The notes beneath the pieces are model-generated. The model was not told the origin of the DNA. It ran no database searches and saw only the letters and a program-made list of their open reading frames with translations. Below, in pieces: positions 1 to 6,289 of a stretch of 8,277 nucleotides of DNA. Every line of letters begins with the position of its first letter. Position 1 is the stretch's first letter. The stretch covers positions 1 through 8,277 of the forward strand of contig JALVWX010000163.1 of the NCBI GenBank assembly GCA_027023165.1, given 5' to 3'. This DNA comes from Thermococcus sp. (GTDB taxonomy: Archaea > Methanobacteriota_B > Thermococci > Thermococcales > Thermococcaceae). The translations under genes and the position numbers were made by a program.

Positions 1-228
1 ATTATGGAGGACAAGATGGACGTTGAGAGCGCCGAGCTCTTCCTGAGCTGGGTGGGGGAGGGCAAGATAAAGGTCGTCTTCGAAACCCACAGCGTACCGA
101 GCCCCTTCGCCTTCAACCTCGAAGCTATAGGCTCGAGCGACGTTGTTCTCATGGAGGACAGGAGGGAGCTGATAAAACAGCTCCACAGAAAAATAATGGC
201 GATGATAGCCAAGGAAGGGAGCGAGTAG
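1..228 (+). CDS. C-terminal end of a probable Lhr-type ATP-dependent helicase (5' partial)
   Basis: The frame is open from the first base of the window and ends at TAG 226-228, so the gene begins upstream; the ATG at position 4 is probably internal. About 75 C-terminal residues are visible. They contain VPSPFAFNL, then SDVVLMEDRR, then a basic helix with LHRKIMAMI. This resembles the extreme C-terminus of large archaeal Lhr-like superfamily 2 helicases, where a PSPF segment and a 'SDVVL.EDR' stretch precede the end. None of the helicase motifs lies inside the window, so the call rests on remembered family resemblance only. If correct, the protein is a cytoplasmic DNA/RNA helicase of repair or RNA metabolism. 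It is convergent with the KaiC-like gene and only 15 bp separate the two stop codons. No strong T-run terminator follows. Confidence 0.6.
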   Translation: MMEDKMDVESAELFLSWVGEGKIKVVFETHSVPSPFAFNLEAIGSSDVVLMEDRRELIKQLHRKIMAMIAKEGSE

Positions 229-243
229 AAAAGCGTGTGTGAT

Positions 244-945
244 TCACGGAAGAGTGAGAACGCGATCGTGGTAAACGACCAAGCCGTGGTCGGTTATCTC
301 GTAGGGGCGGACGGTGGGGTCGAAGCCGCTCCCGCGGAACTTTGTTATCCTTATCCCCCTCGTGAGCTTGCCCTGGATTTCAAACATGTGCATCTCGATG
401 ACGCCGTTGACGAGGTATTCCTCAACGTCAGTCTTCTGAAGCTCGGAGGTTATCAAAACCGTCGTCTTGAGGCGTCCCATGGTCTTAACGAACGTTAGAA
501 AAGCCCGCCGGTAGTCCAGCTCTTTTGTGGTGGTCATCTTGAGCATCGTTATGGGGTCGAGAACAACGCGGTGGTAGTAGCGCTGCCTGAACTGCTCCTT
601 TATCGCGGCCAGCATCTTGTCCATCCCTTCGGCGAAGGACTCGAAAAAGTTCTCCATTAGGACGTACCTCTCAGCGGTGGGTGTTGCGTCAATTATCATG
701 AGGTTAGAACTGGAGAGGTTGAAACCGAGCCGGCTCATGTCGGTGCGGAGGTTTTCGGAAGGCTCCTCAAGGGTGACGTAGAGAACGTTTTCACCATTGG
801 CTACCCCTGCCATTGCGAAATGCATCGCAAGTGTCGTTTTTCCGGTTCCAGGGGCACCTTTTATGAGATAGACCCTGCCGGGTATTAAACCGCCCCTCAT
901 CATCGAGTCCAGCCCTGGAACGCCGGTTGAGACCCTGTCATCCAT
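244..945 (-). CDS. KaiC/RadA-like RecA-superfamily ATPase
   Basis: A 233-residue cytoplasmic ATPase with a single RecA-like domain. It opens with the family signature TGVPGLDSMMRGGL (residues 7-20) and has Walker A GAPGTGKT at 30-37. The Glu pair E60-E61 in LYVTLEEP is the usual KaiC catalytic position. Walker B is RVVLDP with D130. The C-terminal block TKFRGSGFDPTVRPYEIT (201-218) is typical of archaeal KaiC-like proteins. Known KaiC-like archaeal proteins include FlaH/ArlH and many uncharacterised signalling or regulatory ATPases. There is no second KaiC domain, no DNA-binding domain and no archaellum gene nearby, so the specific role is unknown. The ATG start is preceded by GAGGG 9 nt upstream, and a nearby upstream ATG is out of frame. 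A TATA box at 981-989 gives a predicted leader of about 15 nt. It is divergent from the 95-aa gene and shares a promoter region containing a perfect palindrome. Confidence 0.85.
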   Translation of the reverse strand: MDDRVSTGVPGLDSMMRGGLIPGRVYLIKGAPGTGKTTLAMHFAMAGVANGENVLYVTLEEPSENLRTDMSRLGFNLSSSNLMIIDATPTAERYVLMENFFESFAEGMDKMLAAIKEQFRQRYYHRVVLDPITMLKMTTTKELDYRRAFLTFVKTMGRLKTTVLITSELQKTDVEEYLVNGVIEMHMFEIQGKLTRGIRITKFRGSGFDPTVRPYEITDHGLVVYHDRVLTLP

Positions 946-980
946 CGCGAGCTTCCCTCATTAATTCAGTATCGAAGCCG

Positions 981-996
981 ATATATAAGAACTTTT
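981..996 (-). promoter_or_regulatory. BRE/TATA promoter of the KaiC-like gene
   Basis: Reading leftward, the A-rich GAAAAG (BRE-like) is followed by a strong archaeal TATA box, TTATATAT. The box centre is about 40 bp ahead of the ATG at 945. Transcription would start near 958-960 and leave a leader of roughly 13-15 nt. The spacing matches the other promoters in this window. Confidence 0.7.
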
Positions 997-1009
997 CGCG
1001 AAATTCGCG
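997..1009. promoter_or_regulatory. Palindromic candidate operator CGCGAA-A-TTCGCG
   Basis: A perfect 6-bp inverted repeat with a one-base centre lies between two divergent promoters. It directly abuts the BRE of the leftward KaiC-like promoter and sits about 15 bp ahead of the rightward TATA box. In archaea a site just upstream of the BRE is a common activator position. It does not match the Thermococcales SurR motif (GTTnnnAAC) or the TGR motif (TATCAC-N5-GTGATA) as I know them. A regulatory role is inferred from position and symmetry alone. Confidence 0.4.
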
Positions 1010-1022
1010 GGGATTCCGATAA

Positions 1023-1030
1023 TCTTAAAG
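1023..1030 (+). promoter_or_regulatory. TATA box of the 95-aa gene
   Basis: TCTTAAAG resembles the CTTAAAAG boxes before galE, the prefoldin gene and the MinD operon. Its centre is about 35 bp ahead of the ATG at 1062, so transcription should begin near 1051-1054. That makes the GTG at 1053 essentially leaderless and leaves about 9 nt ahead of the ATG at 1062. Confidence 0.5.
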
Positions 1031-1061
1031 GGTCCTAAACCAAAAATATTCCGTGGTGTCA

Positions 1062-1349
1062 ATGAAGGAGGAGAAAAAACTTCGCCTGGTGATTGATGGG
1101 GGCGTCCTGAAGATAGTCGACTGGGCACGGAACGAGGTTCTCTGCGAGTTCACCCCTGACGAGCTGGCGGAGATCATCCAATTCAGGTACGCGACACCCT
1201 GGAACAGGAGCAAGGACATCATGGAGAAGCTGATGTACATCCTCAACGACATACTCGACGCCTACACCAGCTCGGAGGAGGTATTCCCCAAGAAGGAGGA
1301 CATCATCAAGAGGGTCAAGTTCCGCGTCCACAACCAGGCGGAGGAATGA
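1062..1349 (+). CDS. Small protein of unknown function (95 aa)
   Basis: I do not recognise this family. The protein is hydrophilic, with no signal peptide, membrane segment or cysteine pair, so it is probably cytoplasmic. The N-terminus, after a Lys/Glu-rich start, looks like a short beta hairpin (LRLVIDGGVLKIVDW, then EVLCEF). A mostly helical remainder follows (PDELAEIIQF, DIMEKLMYILNDILDAY) and ends in a basic segment, IIKRVKFRVH. The start is uncertain: GTG codons at 1053 and 1056 are in frame and would give 98 or 97 residues. I prefer the ATG at 1062 because GGTG lies 3 nt upstream and the predicted leader length then matches other genes here. It is divergent from the KaiC-like ATPase, sharing a promoter region with a palindrome, and its stop overlaps the region of the galE promoter. 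A functional link to the ATPase is possible but inferred. Confidence 0.7.
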   Translation: MKEEKKLRLVIDGGVLKIVDWARNEVLCEFTPDELAEIIQFRYATPWNRSKDIMEKLMYILNDILDAYTSSEEVFPKKEDIIKRVKFRVHNQAEE

Positions 1350-1357
1350 CTTAAAAG
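1350..1357 (+). promoter_or_regulatory. TATA box of galE
   Basis: CTTAAAAG begins immediately after the stop codon of the 95-aa gene, 38 bp ahead of the galE ATG. GGTGA at 1379-1383 is the ribosome-binding site, 4 nt before the start codon. The pair suggests galE has its own promoter rather than being only the second gene of an operon. Confidence 0.65.
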
Positions 1358-1387
1358 CCCCTTCACCTTCTTCTATCGGGTGAGCGG

Positions 1388-2305
1388 ATGAGGAACAAGC
1401 TCGTGGTTGTTACCGGGGGAGCTGGGTTCATAGGCTCGCACATCGCCTGGGAACTCGTTAAGGACAACGAGGTAGTCGTAATCGACAACCTGCACACCGG
1501 AAAGGAGGAAAACGTTCCGCCCGGGGCAAAGCTGGTGAAGGCCGACATAAGAGACTACGATGCGATAGCCGGCCTGATAACGCAGGCGGATTACGTTTTC
1601 CACGAGGCCGCCCAAGTGAGCGTGGTTGAGAGCGTTCGCGATCCGGTTTTCACGGAGGAAGTAAACGTTTTGGGCACGCTCAACATCCTCAAAGCCCTTC
1701 TCGAGGGCCACGGGAAACTGATATTTGCCTCTTCTGCGGCGGTCTACGGCGACAACCCGAACTTACCGCTTAAGGAAATGGAGAGGCCGAGACCGCTCTC
1801 GCCCTACGGCGTCACAAAGGCAACCGGTGAGGAGTATCTGAGGGTCTTCCACGAGCTTTACGGCCTGCCGGTCGTTGCGCTCCGCTACTTCAACGTCTTC
1901 GGGCCGAGGCAGAGCGCCAACCAGTACGCCGGAGTGATAAGCATCTTCATCAACCGCGCTCTAGCTAGGGAGCCGCTGGTCATCTTCGGCGACGGGAAGC
2001 AGACGCGCGATTTCATCTATGTAAAGGACGTTGTTAAGGCCAATCTACTCGTAGCAGAGAGCAGAAGGGCGAACGGAAGGGTCTTCAACGTTGCAACTGG
2101 AAAGCAGACAACGATCCTCGAGCTGGCAACGAAAATAATCGAGATAACCGGTGCCAACACCTCGATAATTTTTGACAAACCGAGACCCGGCGACATAAGG
2201 CACAGCTTGGCGGACATAAGTGAAATCAAAAAACTCGGCTTCGAGCCGGAGTGGTCATTGGAGGATGGGCTGAAGAAGACGGTGGAGTGGTACGCTTCAC
2301 TTTGA
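1388..2305 (+). CDS. galE: UDP-glucose 4-epimerase-type NAD-dependent sugar-nucleotide epimerase
   Basis: A 305-residue extended short-chain dehydrogenase/reductase; archaeal GalE proteins are usually about 305-320 residues. The NAD-binding Rossmann motif GGAGFIGS is at 10-17 and Asp33 ends the second strand in VVIDNL, where it would hold the adenosine ribose. Catalytic residues are visible: Ser116 in SSAAVYGD, and Tyr140/Lys144 in YGVTK. RYFNVFGPRQ (166-175) and GDGKQTRDFIYVKDV (201-215) are substrate-binding blocks typical of GalE and related enzymes. The expected reaction is UDP-glucose to UDP-galactose (possibly the N-acetyl forms) in the cytoplasm, feeding surface glycans. The family also includes dTDP-glucose dehydratases and UDP-glucuronate enzymes; overall length and motifs favour a 4-epimerase, but substrate cannot be fixed by eye. 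Its last 9 bases overlap the end of the convergent DUF2341 gene. Confidence 0.8.
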   Translation: MRNKLVVVTGGAGFIGSHIAWELVKDNEVVVIDNLHTGKEENVPPGAKLVKADIRDYDAIAGLITQADYVFHEAAQVSVVESVRDPVFTEEVNVLGTLNILKALLEGHGKLIFASSAAVYGDNPNLPLKEMERPRPLSPYGVTKATGEEYLRVFHELYGLPVVALRYFNVFGPRQSANQYAGVISIFINRALAREPLVIFGDGKQTRDFIYVKDVVKANLLVAESRRANGRVFNVATGKQTTILELATKIIEITGANTSIIFDKPRPGDIRHSLADISEIKKLGFEPEWSLEDGLKKTVEWYASL

Positions 2306-3868
2306 ACTCAACACATCGCCGGGGCTGCTTTCTCTATGGAGTGCATTGTCTCCCACTACCCTGTTTCCTTCAACACTGAGCACCCTCACGGCTCCGACTG
2401 ATGCGACCGTCCCGGAGGGTACTCCGTTACCACTACATGAAGGACGGAGGGACAGATATGCATACCACTCATCGACGTGGGCCTGTGGGGGAGTGGACAC
2501 ATAGTACCTAACCCTCAGTCCATCGATGTGGTACGTCTGCCCTCCAAAGATGTAAACCCTTGAGAAGGAGGAGTACGAGCCGTCGCTGTGGGAGGTACTC
2601 TTGATCAGGTTGCCATTCTCGTCATAGACGCTCATGTTCACAGCGCCATCCTTTAGAACCATCAGTCTGACGAAATACCATGTGTTCATCGAGAGGGATG
2701 TGCCCACGGTAGAGTATCTGTGTCCACTGTAGTGATTCCTCACGTCAATCTGGATGTATCTTCCGATGGCGTTCAAAACGGCTCCATAACCGTTGCCGCT
2801 ATCGTCTATGAGGCCTACCCTGTCGAGATTTCCACCGGTGTCCCACACACGGTTATCCCAGTACTCAAGAATAAGCCCTTCATAGGGGCCGTCCCTGCGG
2901 AATATCCGTCCGAGAGATTTGTATGCACCATTGGGGTCGTTGTAACCGGTTTTTTCTGCCGCGTACCTCTGCCCGTAAGCATTGGGATAGCTATCCTGGA
3001 CCTGTCTCACAATACCGTTCTTGTATTTAATCCAACCGTTCCAGTTTTCAAAGTCATCAAAGAATGGGAAGACCCTATGGCCGTTATCGTAACTTGAGTA
3101 GTCCCCCTTTCCGTATATCATCCAGATCTTAGTCCCATCCGGTGGAATGTCCGTCACGTTGACCCAGATTACCGCATATGCGTCATCATAACCGTTATAC
3201 CAAGTTCCCGCCTTAAATATCTCGATCCAGTAGTAGAGGAGGTGTCCACTCTCATCGACGAAGTGGATGCTGTCGATGTTGTTCTGGAGGACGTCCCATT
3301 CTATATAGTAGGTGCCAGACCCATATCGATTTTCAGGGTTGCTGTTTGAAAGTACAATCCTAACGGGCCAGTTTTTCAATTCAGTGCTTCCAGAATAGGT
3401 GATGTTTATGGGCTGTGCATACTCACCGCTCCAATTCCCGACGCTTATCTTCTGAACACTGAGGGCAATTGATCCAGAATTATTCTCTGCGCCCTCTGAA
3501 GCCACTAGAATCCGGGTCTTTGAGAGGGATGCCGAGTTCATGTCAGCCTGGGAGAAGTGAACGTCAACGGGCGTGTTCGCAGGCAGACCATGGGGGAGTT
3601 CTGTTGAGTTGATGGCAACGAGGTTTCCATTGGCATCGTAGAGCACCGCATAGACCACCGATCCCGGGGACAGTTCGTTCCCAAACTGAGTACGGATTCC
3701 CCCAGAAAAGGGGTAGAATCCCCCCGAACACACAACAGGCAGAACTTTCCCGCTACCGCTTCCAACCTCCTGAACGCTCACGTTTATCCTGGGGGAGGCT
3801 AGCCCTATGGATAGAAAGAGGAGAACCGTAACCACTGAAGCCGCCAGCCATCGACCTACAGATTTCAT
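2297..3868 (-). CDS. Secreted DUF2341 / LamG-like surface protein
   Basis: A 523-residue predicted exported protein. Residues 1-25 look like a signal peptide or anchor: a basic start (KSVGR) and a hydrophobic run ending SIGLAS. Residues about 27-150 form an archaeal extracellular domain I do not recognise. Residues about 158-259 match the DUF2341 pattern (NWPVRIVLS, IHFVDESGHLLYYWIE, VIWVNVTDIPPDGTKIWMIYGKGD). FFDDFENWNGW at about 269 opens a concanavalin/LamG-like beta sandwich to about 458. Seven N-X-S/T sequons (N29, N87, N129, N145, N155, N237, N411) fit N-glycosylation at the cell surface. The mature chain has only two cysteines, C47 and C478. No C-terminal membrane anchor is visible. 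Start: the frame is open to 4075 but that would run into the prefoldin gene. I chose the ATG at 3868 because GAGGG lies 5 nt upstream and a signal peptide follows; the ATG at 3886 (GGAG one base before) is the alternative. Ligand and role are unknown. Confidence 0.75.
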   Translation of the reverse strand: MKSVGRWLAASVVTVLLFLSIGLASPRINVSVQEVGSGSGKVLPVVCSGGFYPFSGGIRTQFGNELSPGSVVYAVLYDANGNLVAINSTELPHGLPANTPVDVHFSQADMNSASLSKTRILVASEGAENNSGSIALSVQKISVGNWSGEYAQPINITYSGSTELKNWPVRIVLSNSNPENRYGSGTYYIEWDVLQNNIDSIHFVDESGHLLYYWIEIFKAGTWYNGYDDAYAVIWVNVTDIPPDGTKIWMIYGKGDYSSYDNGHRVFPFFDDFENWNGWIKYKNGIVRQVQDSYPNAYGQRYAAEKTGYNDPNGAYKSLGRIFRRDGPYEGLILEYWDNRVWDTGGNLDRVGLIDDSGNGYGAVLNAIGRYIQIDVRNHYSGHRYSTVGTSLSMNTWYFVRLMVLKDGAVNMSVYDENGNLIKSTSHSDGSYSSFSRVYIFGGQTYHIDGLRVRYYVSTPPQAHVDEWYAYLSLRPSCSGNGVPSGTVASVGAVRVLSVEGNRVVGDNALHRESSPGDVLSSK

Positions 3869-3890
3869 CAAACCCTCAAACGTCATACTC

Positions 3891-3931
3891 CTTAAAAGAT
3901 TACTCACTCCCCCAACGACTGAAGAAATATC
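3891..3931 (-). promoter_or_regulatory. Candidate promoter region of the DUF2341 gene
   Basis: Two leftward TATA-like boxes are present. CTTTTAAG at 3891-3898 would start transcription almost on the ATG at 3868. TTGATATTT at 3923-3931 would start it near 3900 and leave a leader of about 30 nt that includes the GAGGG site. I cannot decide between them from sequence. The gap 3869-4022 (154 bp) holds only these and the prefoldin T-tract. Confidence 0.35.
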
Positions 3932-3997
3932 AAGGAATCCTGAAAAAGCCATCTGAGGAACGGGACAGCGACACGCAATTCCGTCTCCTTCGGTTGA

Positions 3998-4010
3998 TAA
4001 AATCAAAAAA
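3998..4010 (-). terminator. T-rich terminator after prefoldin alpha
   Basis: Reading leftward, GTTTTTTGATTTTA begins about 12 nt after the prefoldin stop codon. Archaeal RNA polymerase commonly terminates at such U-tracts without a hairpin. No stem-loop is evident. Confidence 0.5.
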
Positions 4011-4022
4011 CTTGAACATCCC

Positions 4023-4457
4023 TCAAACTCCCAATCCAGCCCCCTTGCTCTGAAGAGCCTGGGCCTTCTTTGCAAGCTCGTTGAGCTGGGCCTCGAGCTT
4101 CCTAAGGCCCTCCTGGGTCTTCGCTATGGCCTCGTCGTACTCCTTGACGCGCTCCTCGAGGTAAGCTATCGCGTCGTCGAGGCTCTTTTCGACGGCGTAG
4201 CCGGCACCAACGCTCACTATCGCGTTCTCCCTGTCGACGATGATTCCCTTGAGGAACGAGCCTGCTCCAATCGGCACGAGTATCTCCGGCTTCTCTGCCT
4301 CGACATCCTTGAGGCCTTCGAGGGTTTCCTTAACCGCCTGGAACTCGTTGCGCCCCATTGTGAGCAGTTCAAGGTTCTGGGCCAGGAGCTGGGCCTGGGC
4401 CTGGAGGAGCTGGTACTCGTAAGCGAGCCTCTCAAGCTGTTCGTTCGCCTCCGCCAT
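4023..4457 (-). CDS. pfdA: Prefoldin subunit alpha
   Basis: A 144-residue subunit of the hexameric (alpha2-beta4) prefoldin chaperone, which captures unfolded proteins in the cytoplasm and passes them to the group II chaperonin (thermosome). The architecture is clear: an N-terminal coiled-coil helix (about 1-52, e.g. [18 protein letters not shown]), a central beta-hairpin block with [13 protein letters not shown] and [14 protein letters not shown] (59-92), and a C-terminal coiled-coil helix (about 93-138) with a short glycine tail. The length is normal for archaeal alpha subunits. The start is the ATG at 4457: GGTGG lies 5 nt upstream, whereas an in-frame GTG three codons earlier falls inside that ribosome-binding site. 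It has its own BRE/TATA and appears monocistronic, flanked by unrelated genes. Thermococcales can carry two alpha paralogues; which one this is cannot be told from sequence alone. Confidence 0.93.
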   Translation of the reverse strand: MAEANEQLERLAYEYQLLQAQAQLLAQNLELLTMGRNEFQAVKETLEGLKDVEAEKPEILVPIGAGSFLKGIIVDRENAIVSVGAGYAVEKSLDDAIAYLEERVKEYDEAIAKTQEGLRKLEAQLNELAKKAQALQSKGAGLGV

Positions 4458-4487
4458 TTCAACCACCGGAAGAACTTGGGAGGTGGA

Positions 4488-4500
4488 CTTTTAAGGTTTG
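4488..4500 (-). promoter_or_regulatory. BRE/TATA promoter of prefoldin alpha
   Basis: Reading leftward the 13-mer is CAAACCTTAAAAG, a BRE plus TATA box centred about 34 bp ahead of the ATG at 4457, giving a leader of about 8-10 nt. The identical 13-mer occurs before the MinD operon at 6319-6331. Confidence 0.7.
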
Positions 4501-4507
4501 GGTTGTG

Positions 4508-4521
4508 AAAGGAAAAGAAAA
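4508..4521 (-). terminator. T-rich terminator of the MinD-ferredoxin operon
   Basis: Immediately after the TAA stop at 4523-4525, the leftward strand reads CTTTTCTTTTCCTTT, a pyrimidine tract suited to archaeal U-tract termination. It ends just before the BRE of the prefoldin promoter, so termination and the next initiation are packed within about 35 bp. Confidence 0.5.
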
Positions 4522-4522
4522 G

Positions 4523-5413
4523 TTAGCCGAGTATCTCCTCCCTTATCCTCCCGGCTATCTCCCTGAGAGCTTTGGCAGCCCTCGACTCGGGGAAGGCCTC
4601 AACCACCGGCTTCGTCAGAACCATGCTCTCCGGAATGGCGCGGTCGTAGGGCACCTCGCCGAGTACAGGAATCCCCTCGCTTTCAGCCCACTCTTTTAAA
4701 GCTGTAAAGCCCGGGTTGAGGTCTGCCTTGTTGATTATGAGGTATGCCGGCTCCCTGAAGTGCTGGACGACCTTATAGGCGCGCTGAACGTCGCTGAGGG
4801 AGGCGGGCGTTGGTTCTGCTATCAGTATGGCAACGTCCGCTCCACCGAGGCTCGCTATCACCTGGCAGCCGATTCCAGCGGCGGAATCAACGATCATGTG
4901 CTCGAGGTTCAGCTCCTCCATCACATTCTTCGCCCACTCCTTCTCCTCCGTGACGAGCTTGCCGCTCTCCGGCCTTCCAACGTCGAGCTGGGCCGAGATT
5001 ATCGGAAAGCCGTACCTCGTGGTCGCCTTTCTTATGACGCCGGAGCGAACCTGCTCGAGGGTTATCGTTCCCGGAACCGGGCAGACGAGACCGCAGACGT
5101 TGCAGCCCTCGCAGGTCAGCTCGTTGACCACGTAGTTGCCCCCACCGTCGATGTAAATGCTGTCGTAGGGGCAGCGTTCCTTGCAGATGCCGCACTTTAC
5201 GCAGGTCTCCGTGTTTATGCGCGCCACCTTGGCGCCTATGTGCTCCCTCTCCTCCTCCCACTCCTCAACGCCGAGGAGAAGACCAAGATTCGGCGCTTCC
5301 GCATCGGCGTCGACGGCTACGAAGCTGTAATCGTCTTTGAGCAGGTAGAGGAGCGATGCCGTTATACTGCTCTTCCCAACGCCACCCTTGCCGCTCGCTA
5401 TAGCCAGCTGCAT
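4523..5413 (-). CDS. MinD-superfamily ATPase with inserted ferredoxin domain (second gene of pair)
   Basis: A 296-residue member of the MinD/Mrp/CbiA P-loop family with an inserted ferredoxin (COG1149-type). The deviant Walker A motif GKGGVGKSS is at 8-16, with signature Lys9. VDADAEAPN (34-42) is the switch I-type strand and HMIVDSAAG (172-180) is the Walker B-like strand with D176. Between them are two 4Fe-4S motifs of C-x2-C-x2-C-x3-C form: C71, C74, C77, C81 and C101, C104, C107, C111, the latter followed by PVPG. INKAD at 227-231 resembles an NKxD base-contact motif. Relatives include Fe-S cluster carriers and electron-transfer or nitrogenase-type ATPases; this subfamily's substrate is unknown. 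Start: a GTG lies one codon earlier, but the ATG at 5413 has a strong GGGGGTGAT site 5-6 nt upstream and overlaps the preceding stop as TGATG, implying translational coupling. Confidence 0.85.
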   Translation of the reverse strand: MQLAIASGKGGVGKSSITASLLYLLKDDYSFVAVDADAEAPNLGLLLGVEEWEEEREHIGAKVARINTETCVKCGICKERCPYDSIYIDGGGNYVVNELTCEGCNVCGLVCPVPGTITLEQVRSGVIRKATTRYGFPIISAQLDVGRPESGKLVTEEKEWAKNVMEELNLEHMIVDSAAGIGCQVIASLGGADVAILIAEPTPASLSDVQRAYKVVQHFREPAYLIINKADLNPGFTALKEWAESEGIPVLGEVPYDRAIPESMVLTKPVVEAFPESRAAKALREIAGRIREEILG

Positions 5414-6285
5414 CACTCATCACCCCCAAGGCTCAGAACCTTCCTGGCAAGTTCCTCGAAGATCCCCGCCTCCTCCGAGTCGGAGAGCGCTATCGGCTTT
5501 CCCTCAACGTAGCTCCTCACGATGTTCTCGCTGTACGGGATTTCGGCGACCACCTCGGCGCCGTACTTTTTGGCCAACTCGTAAACCTTCTCCCTCTCGC
5601 CGAGGTCCGCCCTGTTTATAACAACCCACGTGGGGATGCCCATAAGCTTTCCAAGCTCGAGGATGAGCTCCGTGTCGTGTATGCCGAGAGGCGTCGGCTC
5701 TGTGACCGCTATTAGAAGATCAGAGAATTCCACCGCCTTGGAAACGGTGTTTCCCGTTCCCGCCGCCGTGTCCACTAGGAACAGCCCGCCCCTGTGAACT
5801 TTCAAGGCCCTTTTCTTCGCCTCGACAACTAGGGGCATGGAACGCTCCTCCCCCTCCTTGAGGACACCCGTGACGAGGGTGAAGCCGTAGGACGTCTCCG
5901 TTACGTAGGTATGTCCTACGACCCTGAAGTCCTCCCGTATCGCTCCAGGCACGGGGCAGACTATCTCGCAGGCCCTGCAACCCGAGCAGAGGTTTGGCAT
6001 GAGGAAAGGCGTTCCGTCCTTCAGCGTTATTATCGCGTGCTCCTCGCAGACCTCGGCGCACTTCCGACACTTGGTGCACTTCGAGTAGTCAAAGCGCGGC
6101 ATGAACTGCATCACCGGTTCCCCGTTGGCCAGCTCGACCCCGAGGAGAAGGTGGTCGTTCGGAGCCTCAACGTCCAGGTCCGCCATGGTAAGCTCCATTC
6201 CCAGCTGTCTGAGCGCAACGGCCAGGTTCACCGCCACCGTCGACTTTCCGGTGCCTCCCTTTCCACCGCTCACGGCTATCTGCAA
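5413..6285 (-). CDS. MinD-superfamily ATPase with inserted ferredoxin domain (first gene of pair)
   Basis: A 290-residue paralogue of the next gene, with the same order of parts. Walker A is GKGGTGKST at 8-16 with signature Lys9, then ADLDVEAPND at 35-44. The ferredoxin insert has C70, C73, C76, C80 and C100, C103, C106, C110 (two 4Fe-4S clusters), with PVPGAI after the second set. The Walker B-like strand is LFLVDTAAG (168-176), and INRAD is at 223-227. The first cluster motif ends VCEEH instead of the usual CP, unlike its partner. MinD-like ATPases of this fold act as dimers across the nucleotide, so the pair could form a heterodimer (inference). The start codon is TTG: no ATG or GTG is available in frame before the Walker A motif, and a perfect GGAGGTGA site (6290-6297) lies 4 nt upstream. 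It is the promoter-proximal gene of the operon. Confidence 0.85.
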   Translation of the reverse strand: MQIAVSGGKGGTGKSTVAVNLAVALRQLGMELTMADLDVEAPNDHLLLGVELANGEPVMQFMPRFDYSKCTKCRKCAEVCEEHAIITLKDGTPFLMPNLCSGCRACEIVCPVPGAIREDFRVVGHTYVTETSYGFTLVTGVLKEGEERSMPLVVEAKKRALKVHRGGLFLVDTAAGTGNTVSKAVEFSDLLIAVTEPTPLGIHDTELILELGKLMGIPTWVVINRADLGEREKVYELAKKYGAEVVAEIPYSENIVRSYVEGKPIALSDSEEAGIFEELARKVLSLGGDE

Positions 6286-6289
6286 GCTC

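Noticed and set aside
3869..4075. Upstream extension of the DUF2341 frame to a start at 4075
   Set aside because: It overlaps the prefoldin gene on the same strand, and the extra 69 residues precede a clear signal peptide.
4458..4466. Upstream GTG start for prefoldin alpha
   Set aside because: It would place the start codon within the GGTGG site that serves the ATG at 4457, and prefoldin alpha proteins typically begin near MAE.
5414..5427. C-box-like GTGATGA on the minus strand at the MinD gene junction
   Set aside because: It is explained by the GGGGGTGAT ribosome-binding site, and no D box follows at suitable distance.
4760..5512. Long open frame on the + strand antisense to the MinD-ferredoxin genes
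   Set aside because: It is a by-product of GC-rich codon structure; both opposite-strand genes carry intact family motifs, and the + frame has no recognisable domain or ribosome-binding site.
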